From assembly GCA_012515635.1 (NCBI GenBank), contig JAAYXZ010000004.1, positions 1-37,177 of the forward strand: a stretch of DNA of 37,177 nt, written 5' to 3'. The notes beneath the pieces are model-generated. The model saw only the letters and a list, made by a program, of their open reading frames with translations, had not been told where the DNA came from and ran no database searches. This stretch comes from Elusimicrobiota bacterium. GTDB taxonomy: Bacteria > Ratteibacteria > UBA8468 > B48-G9 > JAFGKM01. A program made the translations under genes and the position numbers. Positions 1-6,866 of this stretch are shown here, one piece after another (the first letter of the stretch is position 1; the number at the start of each line of letters is the position of its first letter).

Positions 1-551
1 CCTTCAGGAGAAGCAACCATCATTTCCAGCCCCAACATATCCGCCATGATAATAAGGGAGTTACAGACATTGTTGCTGTCCCCTATATACAATATCTTCA
101 TACCGTCCAGTGTTCCTCTCTTCTCCCATATGGTGAAATAGTCGGTAAACGCCTGGCAAGGATGTAAAAAATCGGTTAATGCGTTTATCACGGGAAAACA
201 GCTCCACTGCGCATACTCTTCCACCTCCGACTGTTCGTAAGTCCTTATCACCAATCCATCAAGATATCGGGAAAGCACAGATGCCGTATCCTTTATCGTC
301 TCGCCCCTTGATGTCTGTATGGCGTCCCCCGGAAGATAAAGCGCCCTGCCGCCGAGTTCATTTACAGCCAGTTCAAAAGAGACACGAGTGCGGGTTGAGG
401 GTTTATTGAATATAAGTCCTATGGTATGGTTTTGTAAAAGAGAGGCGGGCTCTCTCTTTCTGCGGTCTGCCTTATACTTTTTACTGAGGTCAAAAATTTT
501 GTAGATATCCCTTGCTGTCAGTTCTTTTCCAGTCAGGAGATCTTTTTTCAT
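1..551 (-). CDS. argF: Ornithine carbamoyltransferase, 3' end beyond window
   Basis: This enzyme makes citrulline from ornithine and carbamoyl phosphate in the cytoplasm, the sixth step of arginine synthesis. The visible N-terminal 183 residues carry the carbamoyl-phosphate loop STRTRVSFE, the HPCQ motif, and the start of the second domain (KILYIGDSNNVCNS). The gene is partial because the C-terminal half, including the ornithine loop, runs off the left edge. The ATG at 549-551 overlaps the argD stop as ATGA, and a GAGGA ribosome site lies in the last argD codons, so translation is probably coupled. With argB and argD upstream on the same strand it forms an arginine operon. ArgF is separated from other transcarbamylases by the STRTRVSFE and HPCQ context. 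Identification is firm. Confidence 0.95.
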   Translation of the reverse strand, partial: MKKDLLTGKELTARDIYKIFDLSKKYKADRRKREPASLLQNHTIGLIFNKPSTRTRVSFELAVNELGGRALYLPGDAIQTSRGETIKDTASVLSRYLDGLVIRTYEQSEVEEYAQWSCFPVINALTDFLHPCQAFTDYFTIWEKRGTLDGMKILYIGDSNNVCNSLIIMADMLGLEMMVASPE

Positions 552-1750
552 TTTTTGTTCCTCAAACAACCGTCCAAAATCTCTGTTCCTTCGTCTATCT
601 CTTTCTCTGTTATATTAATAGCAGGCATAACTCTGATAACATTTCCATGTGTACAATTTATCAGAAGTCCGTTTTCAGCGCAAGCGTTTACCAACCAATC
701 GCCTGCGCCATCCATCTCCATAGCCAGCATAAGCCCTAACCCTTTAATTTTTGTTATAAAGGCATACCGCTCTTTTAACTGTACAAGTTTTTGATAAAGA
801 TGTTCTCCCGCGGCCTTTACATTGTCCAGCAATTTATCTTTCTCTATGGTGTCTATCACCGCTAAACAACTCACAGAGGCAAGAGGGCCTCCGCCAAATG
901 TGGATGCGTGTGTCCCGGGCACCATAAGGTCTGCAACCCCTGTCTTCGCTATCATCGCACCAACAGGAAATCCTCCGCCTAATGTCTTTGCCAGCGTCAT
1001 AATATCAGGGGTTATATCAAAATTCTGATATCCAAAGAACCTTCCCGTCCTTCCAAAACCTGTCTGAACCTCATCAAATATAAGAAGCATATCTTTTTCA
1101 TCGCATAACCTTCTCACTCTTTCAAGATACGTTTTCTCGGCTACATTGATACCGCCTTCCCCCTGTATCGGTTCTATGATAATACCTGCTGTCTCTTTAT
1201 CAACGGCTGATTCCAACGCTTCAAAATCATTGAACGGAACCGAAGAGAAACCTGCAGGTAACGGTTCAAAGGGCTTGCTGTATTTCGGTTGTCCTGTCAT
1301 TGTAACTGTAGCAAGGGTTCTTCCATGGAAAGAGTTATCCATAGATATTATCTTGTATCTGCCTTTATCTCTCCCGTAGAGCCGCACAAGTTTAATTGCG
1401 CCTTCATTGGCTTCAGCGCCGCTATTACAGAAAAACACCTTGCCGCCGAAAGAGCGCTCCGAAAGTTTTTTCGCAAGGAGCCCCTGCCAAGGGTGATAAT
1501 GGTTATTTGCTATATGGATTAGTTTCTCTGCCTGCTCTTTGATTGCCTTAACTATGGACGGATGGCAATGCCCAAGTCCGGAGACACCCCAACCGGGGAA
1601 AAAATCAAGATATCGTTTTCCGTCTATATCCCACAGATAACTCCCCTGCCCCTTGATAAATACGATACCGCTCCTTGTGTAAGACCCTATTACATAGTCC
1701 TGATAGTTCTGTAATACTTCTTCCTTATCGTTTCTTTTTTTCTCTCCCAT
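548..1750 (-). CDS. argD: Acetylornithine aminotransferase
   Basis: This is a class-III PLP aminotransferase that converts N-acetylglutamate semialdehyde to N-acetylornithine. The 400-residue length is normal for the family. Visible motifs are the PLP phosphate-site region NSGAEANEGAIK (about 109-120), IIEPIQGEGG (191-200), FDEVQTGFGRTG (225-236) and the Schiff-base lysine in TLAKTLGGG (Lys255). The start ATG follows an AGGAGG site about 11 nt upstream. It lies 88 nt downstream of argB and overlaps argF by 4 nt. Because only the arginine genes flank it, acetylornithine rather than succinyl-diaminopimelate or GABA aminotransferase is the likely role, although members of this family are often bifunctional. 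Confidence 0.95.
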   Translation of the reverse strand: MGEKKRNDKEEVLQNYQDYVIGSYTRSGIVFIKGQGSYLWDIDGKRYLDFFPGWGVSGLGHCHPSIVKAIKEQAEKLIHIANNHYHPWQGLLAKKLSERSFGGKVFFCNSGAEANEGAIKLVRLYGRDKGRYKIISMDNSFHGRTLATVTMTGQPKYSKPFEPLPAGFSSVPFNDFEALESAVDKETAGIIIEPIQGEGGINVAEKTYLERVRRLCDEKDMLLIFDEVQTGFGRTGRFFGYQNFDITPDIMTLAKTLGGGFPVGAMIAKTGVADLMVPGTHASTFGGGPLASVSCLAVIDTIEKDKLLDNVKAAGEHLYQKLVQLKERYAFITKIKGLGLMLAMEMDGAGDWLVNACAENGLLINCTHGNVIRVMPAINITEKEIDEGTEILDGCLRNKK

Positions 1751-1838
1751 TCCCTATTCATCCTCCTGACCGCTCTTCAATTAAAGTGGTCTTTTTCACT
1801 CTATGCGGTTATGCTTAACAACACTATTAACGGCGCAT

Positions 1839-2705
1839 CTACAAACGTATCTCTGTCCCTATTCCGGGCTCTGTAAAAATCTCCAAAATAATGGAGTTAG
1901 AGATACTGCCGCTTATTATATGAATCTTTTTCACTCCTTTTTTGATAGCAGAGATACCTGCTTTCACTTTAGGAAGCATCCCGCCTTTAATAATATTTTG
2001 CGTGATAAGTTCCTCAGATTCTTCCACAGTTAATACAGATATCAGTGTCTCCAGATTTTGAGGGTTTCTCATAACTCCCGCTACATCTGTCAGGAACATC
2101 AGTTTTTCCGCTTTCAACGCCTCTGCGATAGATGCCGAAATAGAGTCGCCGTTGACGTTATACAGTCCGTCATCTCCTAACACCAAAGGCGCTGTCACCA
2201 AAACCCTGCTTGTTTCAAGTTTTGTTAATATCTGTTCCTCATTAACATCTGTAACCTGCCCTACAAAACCAAGGTCTATAACCTCGTCTCCCTTTTGGTA
2301 GTGAACTTTTTTCGCTCTCATATAATTGTTTTCAGGGGAGAGTATATCCGCATTGACATTCAGTTGCTCGTTCAACTGTTTTACTATGCTGTCCCTCACA
2401 GCAAAAAGCACCTTCTTGACTATCTGAAGTGTCTCCTCATCCGTAACCCTTAACCCGTCTATAAATACAGGTTTTTTGCCTTGGTTTTCTATCTCTTCTG
2501 TTATAAAAGGACCTCCGCCGCAAACAACTATCACCTTTATACCGACAACCTCAAGAAAGGCGATGTTTTTAATTATGTTGTCTACTACATTCGGTATCTG
2601 CAAAATACTGCCTCCAACCTTTATAACAAATACCTTATCCTTATATTTTTTGATATACGGATATGCCTCTACTAAAACCTCTGCTTTTTTTATTACATCT
2701 TCCAC
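1839..2705 (-). CDS. argB: Acetylglutamate kinase
   Basis: This amino-acid kinase phosphorylates N-acetylglutamate in the second step of arginine synthesis. The 288-residue chain has the N-terminal VIKVGGS nucleotide-site lysine and glycines, DGLRVTDEET, the NVNGDS loop, FLTDVAGV and the C-terminal GGMLPKV and EIFTEPGIGT motifs. An N-terminal helix before the kinase fold resembles the hexameric, arginine-inhibited type, so feedback control is possible. The start is GTG at 2703-2705, chosen because AAGGAG lies 7 nt before it. Odd point: the nearly invariant HGGGP substrate loop reads CGGGP here (Cys62). Otherwise the family assignment is secure. Confidence 0.94.
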   Translation of the reverse strand: MEDVIKKAEVLVEAYPYIKKYKDKVFVIKVGGSILQIPNVVDNIIKNIAFLEVVGIKVIVVCGGGPFITEEIENQGKKPVFIDGLRVTDEETLQIVKKVLFAVRDSIVKQLNEQLNVNADILSPENNYMRAKKVHYQKGDEVIDLGFVGQVTDVNEEQILTKLETSRVLVTAPLVLGDDGLYNVNGDSISASIAEALKAEKLMFLTDVAGVMRNPQNLETLISVLTVEESEELITQNIIKGGMLPKVKAGISAIKKGVKKIHIISGSISNSIILEIFTEPGIGTEIRL

Positions 2706-2873
2706 TTTACCGCTCCTTTCTACAATAAAACATCTATTTATGTTATCATTTTTTTGCTTTTTAGGGAAGAGATTTATCCCGTAAGGTCTGATACATCCGC
2801 ACCGCGCTATCAGAGAGAGGCAGGCAAGAAAGACTCCTGATAGTTCAAAATCTTATAGCGTGTTCTCCGTTTT
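2706..2873. other. Intergenic gap between queD and argB, with a possible hairpin
   Basis: This 168-nt gap contains no convincing gene. A perfect 7-bp inverted repeat (CTATCAG at 2807-2813 and CTGATAG at 2837-2843) encloses a 23-nt loop. I could not find a clear -35/-10 pair for argB on the minus strand, nor a recognisable arginine operator. It may be an untranslated spacer within one transcript or hold a weak promoter. Confidence 0.3.
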
Positions 2874-3263
2874 TTATTCTATCCTTTCAGAATATGTTGC
2901 TGACTTTTGCTCGTTCTCCCACACAGTTACACACTTTACTTTTACAGGATATTTTTTTAATGCGCTCTGCATTTTCTTATATATATATAGGCAAATATTC
3001 TCAGATGTAGGATTTGCTTCTCTGAAAAACAACAGTGTATTTAAGTCGCGGTGGTCTAAAACACTTATAACTTTTTTGAGATGTTCCTTCAAGATAGTGA
3101 AATCTATAAGAAGCCCTTCACTGTCAAGTTCTGCTCCCCACACAACAATCTCCACCTTCCAGTTGTGTCCGTGAACCCTCTCGCATTTACCTTTATAGTT
3201 TTTTAAATGGTGGGCGGAAGAGAAGGAGCCCTGCACCTGAACTTCATATATTCCCTTGTTCAT
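2874..3263 (-). CDS. queD: 6-carboxy-5,6,7,8-tetrahydropterin synthase family protein (QueD)
   Basis: This is a T-fold enzyme of the QueD/6-pyruvoyltetrahydropterin synthase family. QueD makes carboxytetrahydropterin from dihydroneopterin triphosphate on the route to queuosine and other 7-deazaguanines. In the 129 residues the zinc histidines are visible in SSAHHL and VHGHN, the catalytic cysteine in GKCERVHGHN (Cys27), and the usual LDHRDLN, NPTSENI and ENEQKSATY blocks follow. The C-x(3)-HGHN spacing favours QueD over eukaryote-type PTPS. Its ATG overlaps the stop of the upstream amidase gene as ATGA. No queC, queE or queF is in the window, so the pathway role rests on family knowledge. Confidence 0.9.
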   Translation of the reverse strand: MNKGIYEVQVQGSFSSAHHLKNYKGKCERVHGHNWKVEIVVWGAELDSEGLLIDFTILKEHLKKVISVLDHRDLNTLLFFREANPTSENICLYIYKKMQSALKKYPVKVKCVTVWENEQKSATYSERIE

Positions 3264-4372
3264 AAGACATCTCTAAATTTAAGATAATCTAACACCCCGT
3301 TAGCCAACGCCTCTGCTATCGCCTGCCTCACCTCAATATCTCTTAAATTACACTCCATATTAGGATTGCACAAAAAACCTATTTCAGTTAAAACAGCAGG
3401 CATCGGGGTATATTTCAGAACATAAAAACTCCTTTTTTTGGTTCCTCTGTCAGGGGTTAATAACCTCTCTGCAAGACGCTCCTGAACAAAATCGGCAAGT
3501 ATTCTGCTCTCATCCACAGCGCTTGAGGTATTTAACTCTTCAAGCATTCTGGATACCGTGGAGGTCTCTTCGTCCTCTGTGTCCGCTTCTTCCGAATATG
3601 AGACAGCAGGAAGATATACTGCCTCTTCCTTAACTACTGAGTAATATGTTTCAAAACCGTCTGCGTCGGGTCTTCTGTCGCGGGAAGAGTTGGTATGCAC
3701 GCTGAAAAATACATCCGCTTGTATATCCTGCGCCATCTGAACCCGTTCCACCAAAGAGACAGCCACATCCTTCTCTCTTGTCATATAGATTTTCACACCT
3801 GAGTTGTGTCGTGACTCCTTCTTAAGATAGTCCCTTATTCTTCTCGCAATATCAAGGTTCACTTCTTTTTCTCTGAGTCCGTAATGACCAATCGCACCGG
3901 CATCGTTACCCCCATGCCCAGGGTCTATAAGTATAGTAAAGTTTTGGGGTTTAGCGCTTTTAACCGGTTTATTTTCCTTAAAAAACGGCTCTTGTGATAC
4001 ATGAGACGCAGGCGTGATACCAGAGAGGATGTCGTTAAAATTATCTACAGGTATAAATATCTCACCTTCCACCTCTTTCACTGGAACATCCAGCATAAAA
4101 ACCTGCTGTCCAATCATTACAGAGGTACTATTAACCTTAAACTTAATCTCTGTGCCTTGGTATCCTATAAAGACCCTGTCTTCAACATTGCCCCATGAAT
4201 CCTCAGCGCCGATAATTCTAAGTAACCCCTTGAGCGATATATACGCGGTATTCTCTATCAGGTAGGAGGGCAACTTTCTCTCCTTCATCTCTTCGCGTAT
4301 GTTTAAGGCAGATAAATAAAGCGGAAAGAGTAACGTCAACAAGAGAAAAGACCTAATTATTTTTTTTTTCAT
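3260..4372 (-). CDS. N-acetylmuramoyl-L-alanine amidase with N-terminal stalk domain
   Basis: This is an Amidase_3 (AmiC-type) zinc enzyme that cuts the amide bond between MurNAc and the stem peptide during cell separation or wall turnover. Residues 1-22 form a signal peptide. Residues about 35-115 resemble the copper-amine-oxidase-N-like stalk domain (repeated ISLKGL and IFIPVDNF strands). The catalytic domain starts near 144. The zinc site is visible as DPGHGG (His153), Glu170 in REKEVNL and His226 in SVHTN, with catalytic Glu329 in LTEIGF. An acidic insert at about 245-285 is unusual in composition. The coding start is followed by a run of ten A residues and no Shine-Dalgarno is evident. 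It is the first gene of the amidase-queD-arg group, downstream of tmRNA. Confidence 0.9.
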   Translation of the reverse strand: MKKKIIRSFLLLTLLFPLYLSALNIREEMKERKLPSYLIENTAYISLKGLLRIIGAEDSWGNVEDRVFIGYQGTEIKFKVNSTSVMIGQQVFMLDVPVKEVEGEIFIPVDNFNDILSGITPASHVSQEPFFKENKPVKSAKPQNFTILIDPGHGGNDAGAIGHYGLREKEVNLDIARRIRDYLKKESRHNSGVKIYMTREKDVAVSLVERVQMAQDIQADVFFSVHTNSSRDRRPDADGFETYYSVVKEEAVYLPAVSYSEEADTEDEETSTVSRMLEELNTSSAVDESRILADFVQERLAERLLTPDRGTKKRSFYVLKYTPMPAVLTEIGFLCNPNMECNLRDIEVRQAIAEALANGVLDYLKFRDVL

Positions 4373-4507
4373 TTTCTTATATTCTGTCTCAAATAGTTTT
4401 ATAAAATCGTTTTAACAGATCCGGTTTAGTTAATCACAACCCTGTTTTTTTACTATTTACAGAGGGGCTGGTTTTCAGACATCTTTAACCAAGACCTTTA
4501 GTATGCT

Positions 4508-4867
4508 TGGTGGAGGCGGCGGGTACTGCCCCCGCGTCCAGAAAGGGCATCAATAAGGATTCTACCTGTATAGTCAGGAATTTTGTCCTTTGGAAAGCAT
4601 CTGCCTCCTGACACCATCTGCTCTCCGCAACCTTTTTATTGATTCCCTTCGGGGAAAAAGGTTAACCCCCGCAGAGAATTCCCTGTTTGCCGACCCGTTC
4701 CACAAAGAGCAGGGAACTCTTTTACGGACGGGTGACTGCATTATTTATGCAGCCAGAGCGTTTGCCGTATTGGCAGTTATTTGTTGCCGCGTTTTTAAGG
4801 AGTTCACGACGAACTCCACAGGCTACCTTATCCCTGCTTCCTTCCTGTCGAGACCTATATCGCCCCC
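4508..4867 (-). ncRNA. ssrA: Transfer-messenger RNA
   Basis: This is the 360-nt RNA of trans-translation, which with SmpB frees ribosomes stalled on broken mRNAs. The 5' end GGGGGCG (4861-4867) pairs with CGCCTCC just before the encoded CCA (4508-4510), forming the alanyl acceptor stem. ATAAGG near the 5' part pairs with CCTTAT near the 3' part (helix P2), and GGAGTTC-GTCGT-GAACTCC forms the first pseudoknot stem. The tag frame ends ALAA-stop. The T-stem GCGGG/CCCGC encloses GGCAGTA instead of the usual TTCGAAT-type loop, which is odd. There is no strong terminator downstream, though CCAAG...CTTGG at the 3' end could form a weak hairpin. The remaining 135 nt to the amidase gene hold nothing I can name. 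Confidence 0.96.
4745..4774 (-). other. tmRNA proteolysis-tag reading frame
   Basis: The resume codon is GCC (4772-4774), preceded by TAACT, which keeps the conserved U and A at -5 and -4. Translation gives ANTANALAA and then TAA (4745-4747). With the alanine from the charged RNA the tag is A-ANTANALAA, ending in the ALAA degron read by ClpXP-type proteases. It is short but within the family range. Confidence 0.85.
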
Positions 4868-4903
4868 ATTTGCCAAAAATATGAGCCTTTTCTGCTCACA
4901 TAA

Positions 4904-4933
4904 AATATACCTTAAAAACTCAACTACTGTCAA
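4904..4933 (-). promoter_or_regulatory. Promoter for ssrA
   Basis: A perfect -35 TTGACA (4928-4933) is followed after 18 nt by TATATT (4904-4909) on the minus strand. Predicted transcription begins near 4897, about 30 nt before the mature tmRNA 5' end, leaving a leader for RNase P to remove. The -35 box contains the smpB stop codon TGA. Confidence 0.75.
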
Positions 4934-5367
4934 CCCTGTTTCATTCTTCTCTCAATATCGCGCCGAACATCCCTCTCCTTTATCTTCTCCCTCTTATCAT
5001 ACAGTTTTTTACCTTTCGCCAACGCAATTTCAATCTTTAACAGCCCATTTTTATTGAAATATGCCGCCAAAGGGATAAGTGTCAGCCCCTTCTCCTCCAA
5101 TTTCCTGTTCAGCCGCTTTATCTCTGCCCTCCCAAGCAACAACTTTTTCTTTCTCATAGGGGCGGGCTTCTCTAAAGACGCAGGATACGGTGTTATATAG
5201 AAGTTATAGATGAAACACTCCCCTTCTTCAATACGCGCAAACGCTTCTTTTATACGACCTTTCCCTTCCCTTAACGATTTTACTTCCGACCCTTTCAATA
5301 TAATCCCGGCCTCTAACTTCTCCAATATTTCATAGTTGAAAAACGCCTTTTTGTTCTCAAATCGCAT
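4930..5367 (-). CDS. smpB: SsrA-binding protein
   Basis: SmpB binds the tRNA-like part of tmRNA and brings it to stalled ribosomes. The OB-fold core is visible: NYEILEKLEAGIILKGSEVKSLREGK, the YITPY segment, and the LYDKREKIKERD tail that enters the mRNA channel (long motif spans about residues 10-35 and 120-132). I chose the ATG at 5365-5367 because family members begin just before the NKKAFFNYEI region and AAGGA lies 7-8 nt upstream; an upstream in-frame extension lacks similarity. The protein is then 145 residues, normal for the family. It sits 62 nt before tmRNA on the same strand, a common and functionally sensible pairing. Confidence 0.95.
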   Translation of the reverse strand: MRFENKKAFFNYEILEKLEAGIILKGSEVKSLREGKGRIKEAFARIEEGECFIYNFYITPYPASLEKPAPMRKKKLLLGRAEIKRLNRKLEEKGLTLIPLAAYFNKNGLLKIEIALAKGKKLYDKREKIKERDVRRDIERRMKQG

Positions 5368-5376
5368 ATAATATCC

Positions 5377-5405
5377 TTGTGGTATTTTTAGTATTATGTT
5401 ATAGT
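5377..5405 (+). promoter_or_regulatory. Possible promoter for the beta-CASP RNase gene
   Basis: TTGTGG (5377-5382), 17 nt, then TATAGT (5400-5405) gives a fair match on the plus strand. Transcription would begin near 5412, leaving a leader of about 25 nt with GGGAG before the TTG start. It overlaps the smpB promoter, so the two may compete. Confidence 0.4.
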
Positions 5406-5424
5406 TTTGGTAATATATTGTCAA
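5396..5424 (-). promoter_or_regulatory. Promoter for smpB
   Basis: On the minus strand TTGACA (5419-5424) is followed after 17 nt by TAACAT (5396-5401); a shifted TATAAC is also available with 15-nt spacing. The site lies between the smpB start and the divergent RNase gene and overlaps the predicted promoter of that gene. Confidence 0.6.
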
Positions 5425-5437
5425 TGGGAGAGCTTGA

Positions 5438-6838
5438 TTGAAAGTTAAATTTTTAGGCGGGACACAAAATGTAACAGGCTCAAAGTTTCTGCTTGAAATA
5501 TCCGGCAGACGGCTTATGATTGACTGCGGATTATTTCAGGAAAGAGAGTTTAAGGACCGCAACTGGAAGCCCTTTCCTATTAATCCTTCATCAATAGATG
5601 CTATCATACTTACCCATGCGCATATAGACCATTGCGGATATCTGCCCAAAATAGTCAGTGATGGCTTCAAAGGAGATATCTTCTGCACCGAACCTACCGC
5701 AGAAATTGTTAAAATAGCGTTGCTTGATGCAGGAAAACTACAGGAAGAGGATGCCTCAAAGAAAAGAGCGCGGCACCTCGCTGAAGGGAGAACGCCGCCC
5801 TATCCTGTTATCCCTTTATATACTGCCGAGGATGCGAAATCCGTATCTCCTTTATTCAAAACATATCCCTATGAACAGCCGTTTGAACCCTTTGATGATG
5901 TCTCCGTATCCTTTCATGATGCAGGCCATATTCTGGGGTCTGCAATGATAAAAATCAAGGTAGGAAAGGAGAACGCAAAAACGCTTATCTTTTCCGGAGA
6001 CATAGGAAGATGGGACAAAGCCATTCTGAAAGACCCGTCTATATTCCAAGAAGCGGATATTGTCTTTGTGGAGTCCACATACGGAAACAAAAACCACGAT
6101 GGAGGATCAGAAGCGGCGGGAGAAGAACTTGCAAACATTATAAATCAAACAGTGCAGAGAAACGGGAATATAATCATCCCGACATTCGCTATAGAACGCG
6201 CACAGGAACTTATTTATTTCTTGAGCAAATTTCTTAAGGACAATGTTATTCCGCATATCCTCGTATTTGTTGACAGTCCTATGGCGATAGATGTTACAGA
6301 AATATTTAACAAATATCCTGAATATCTTGATACCAAGCCGGAGGAACTGATTAAAAAAGGCGCTTCCCCATTTGATTTTCCCCTTTTAAAACTCACGCGC
6401 TCTGTGGATGAATCTAAAAGCATCAACCATATAACCGGCTCTATAGCCGTTATGGCTGGCTCAGGCATGTGCACAGGGGGAAGAATCAAGCACCATCTTA
6501 TAACAAATATATCCCGAGAAGAATCTACAGTGGTCTTTGTGGGATATCAGGCAAAAGGAACTCTTGGGAGACACATACTCAGCAAACCGGAAAGAGTAAG
6601 AATTTTAGGAAGGGAATATCCTGTAAAAGCAGAGATTAGAAATATCAACGGGTTCTCTGCCCATGCAGACAAGTCAGAACTTTTACGATGGCTAAGCGGT
6701 TTCATAACACCGCCTAAAAAAATCTTTGTGATACACGGAGAAGAGGAAGTATCGCAAGAATTTGCTGAAGTTCTCAGGCAAAAAATGCCCGGAAGCGAAA
6801 TAATTATTCCAGAATACCTATCAGAACACAATATTTGA
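5438..6838 (+). CDS. Beta-CASP metallo-beta-lactamase ribonuclease
   Basis: This is a predicted zinc-dependent RNase of the MBL-fold beta-CASP group (YSH1/CPSF-like), acting in RNA processing or decay. The metal site HAHIDH is at about 60-65, HDAGHILGS and SGDIGR follow, and the beta-CASP motifs are ESTYGN, IPTFAIERAQ and GSGMCTGGRIKHHL. The C-terminal RMMBL-type motifs are FSAHADKSEL and VIHGEEE. The 466-residue length matches stand-alone bacterial members without KH domains. Translation appears to begin at TTG (5438-5440), because GGGAG is 7 nt upstream and the family motif KVKFLGG begins right there. It is alone on the plus strand, divergent from smpB and convergent with an OPT-like gene 28 nt away, with no hairpin in that gap. 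Confidence 0.9.
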   Translation: MKVKFLGGTQNVTGSKFLLEISGRRLMIDCGLFQEREFKDRNWKPFPINPSSIDAIILTHAHIDHCGYLPKIVSDGFKGDIFCTEPTAEIVKIALLDAGKLQEEDASKKRARHLAEGRTPPYPVIPLYTAEDAKSVSPLFKTYPYEQPFEPFDDVSVSFHDAGHILGSAMIKIKVGKENAKTLIFSGDIGRWDKAILKDPSIFQEADIVFVESTYGNKNHDGGSEAAGEELANIINQTVQRNGNIIIPTFAIERAQELIYFLSKFLKDNVIPHILVFVDSPMAIDVTEIFNKYPEYLDTKPEELIKKGASPFDFPLLKLTRSVDESKSINHITGSIAVMAGSGMCTGGRIKHHLITNISREESTVVFVGYQAKGTLGRHILSKPERVRILGREYPVKAEIRNINGFSAHADKSELLRWLSGFITPPKKIFVIHGEEEVSQEFAEVLRQKMPGSEIIIPEYLSEHNI

Positions 6839-6866
6839 TAAGAATATCCCCGCCCTATGCTAACCC

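Noticed and set aside
2794..2805. 12-base sequence CATCCGCACCGC, repeated at 14058-14069
   Set aside because: The flanks do not match, so one shared 12-mer is not enough to call a dispersed repeat.
4361..4370. Run of ten A residues right after the amidase start codon, a possible phase-variable tract
   Set aside because: The frame is intact and AAA AAA AAA lysine codons are common in signal peptides; no sign of switching.
4590..5057. Open frame of 155 codons on the plus strand across tmRNA and smpB
   Set aside because: The region is explained by tmRNA and the smpB 3' end on the other strand.
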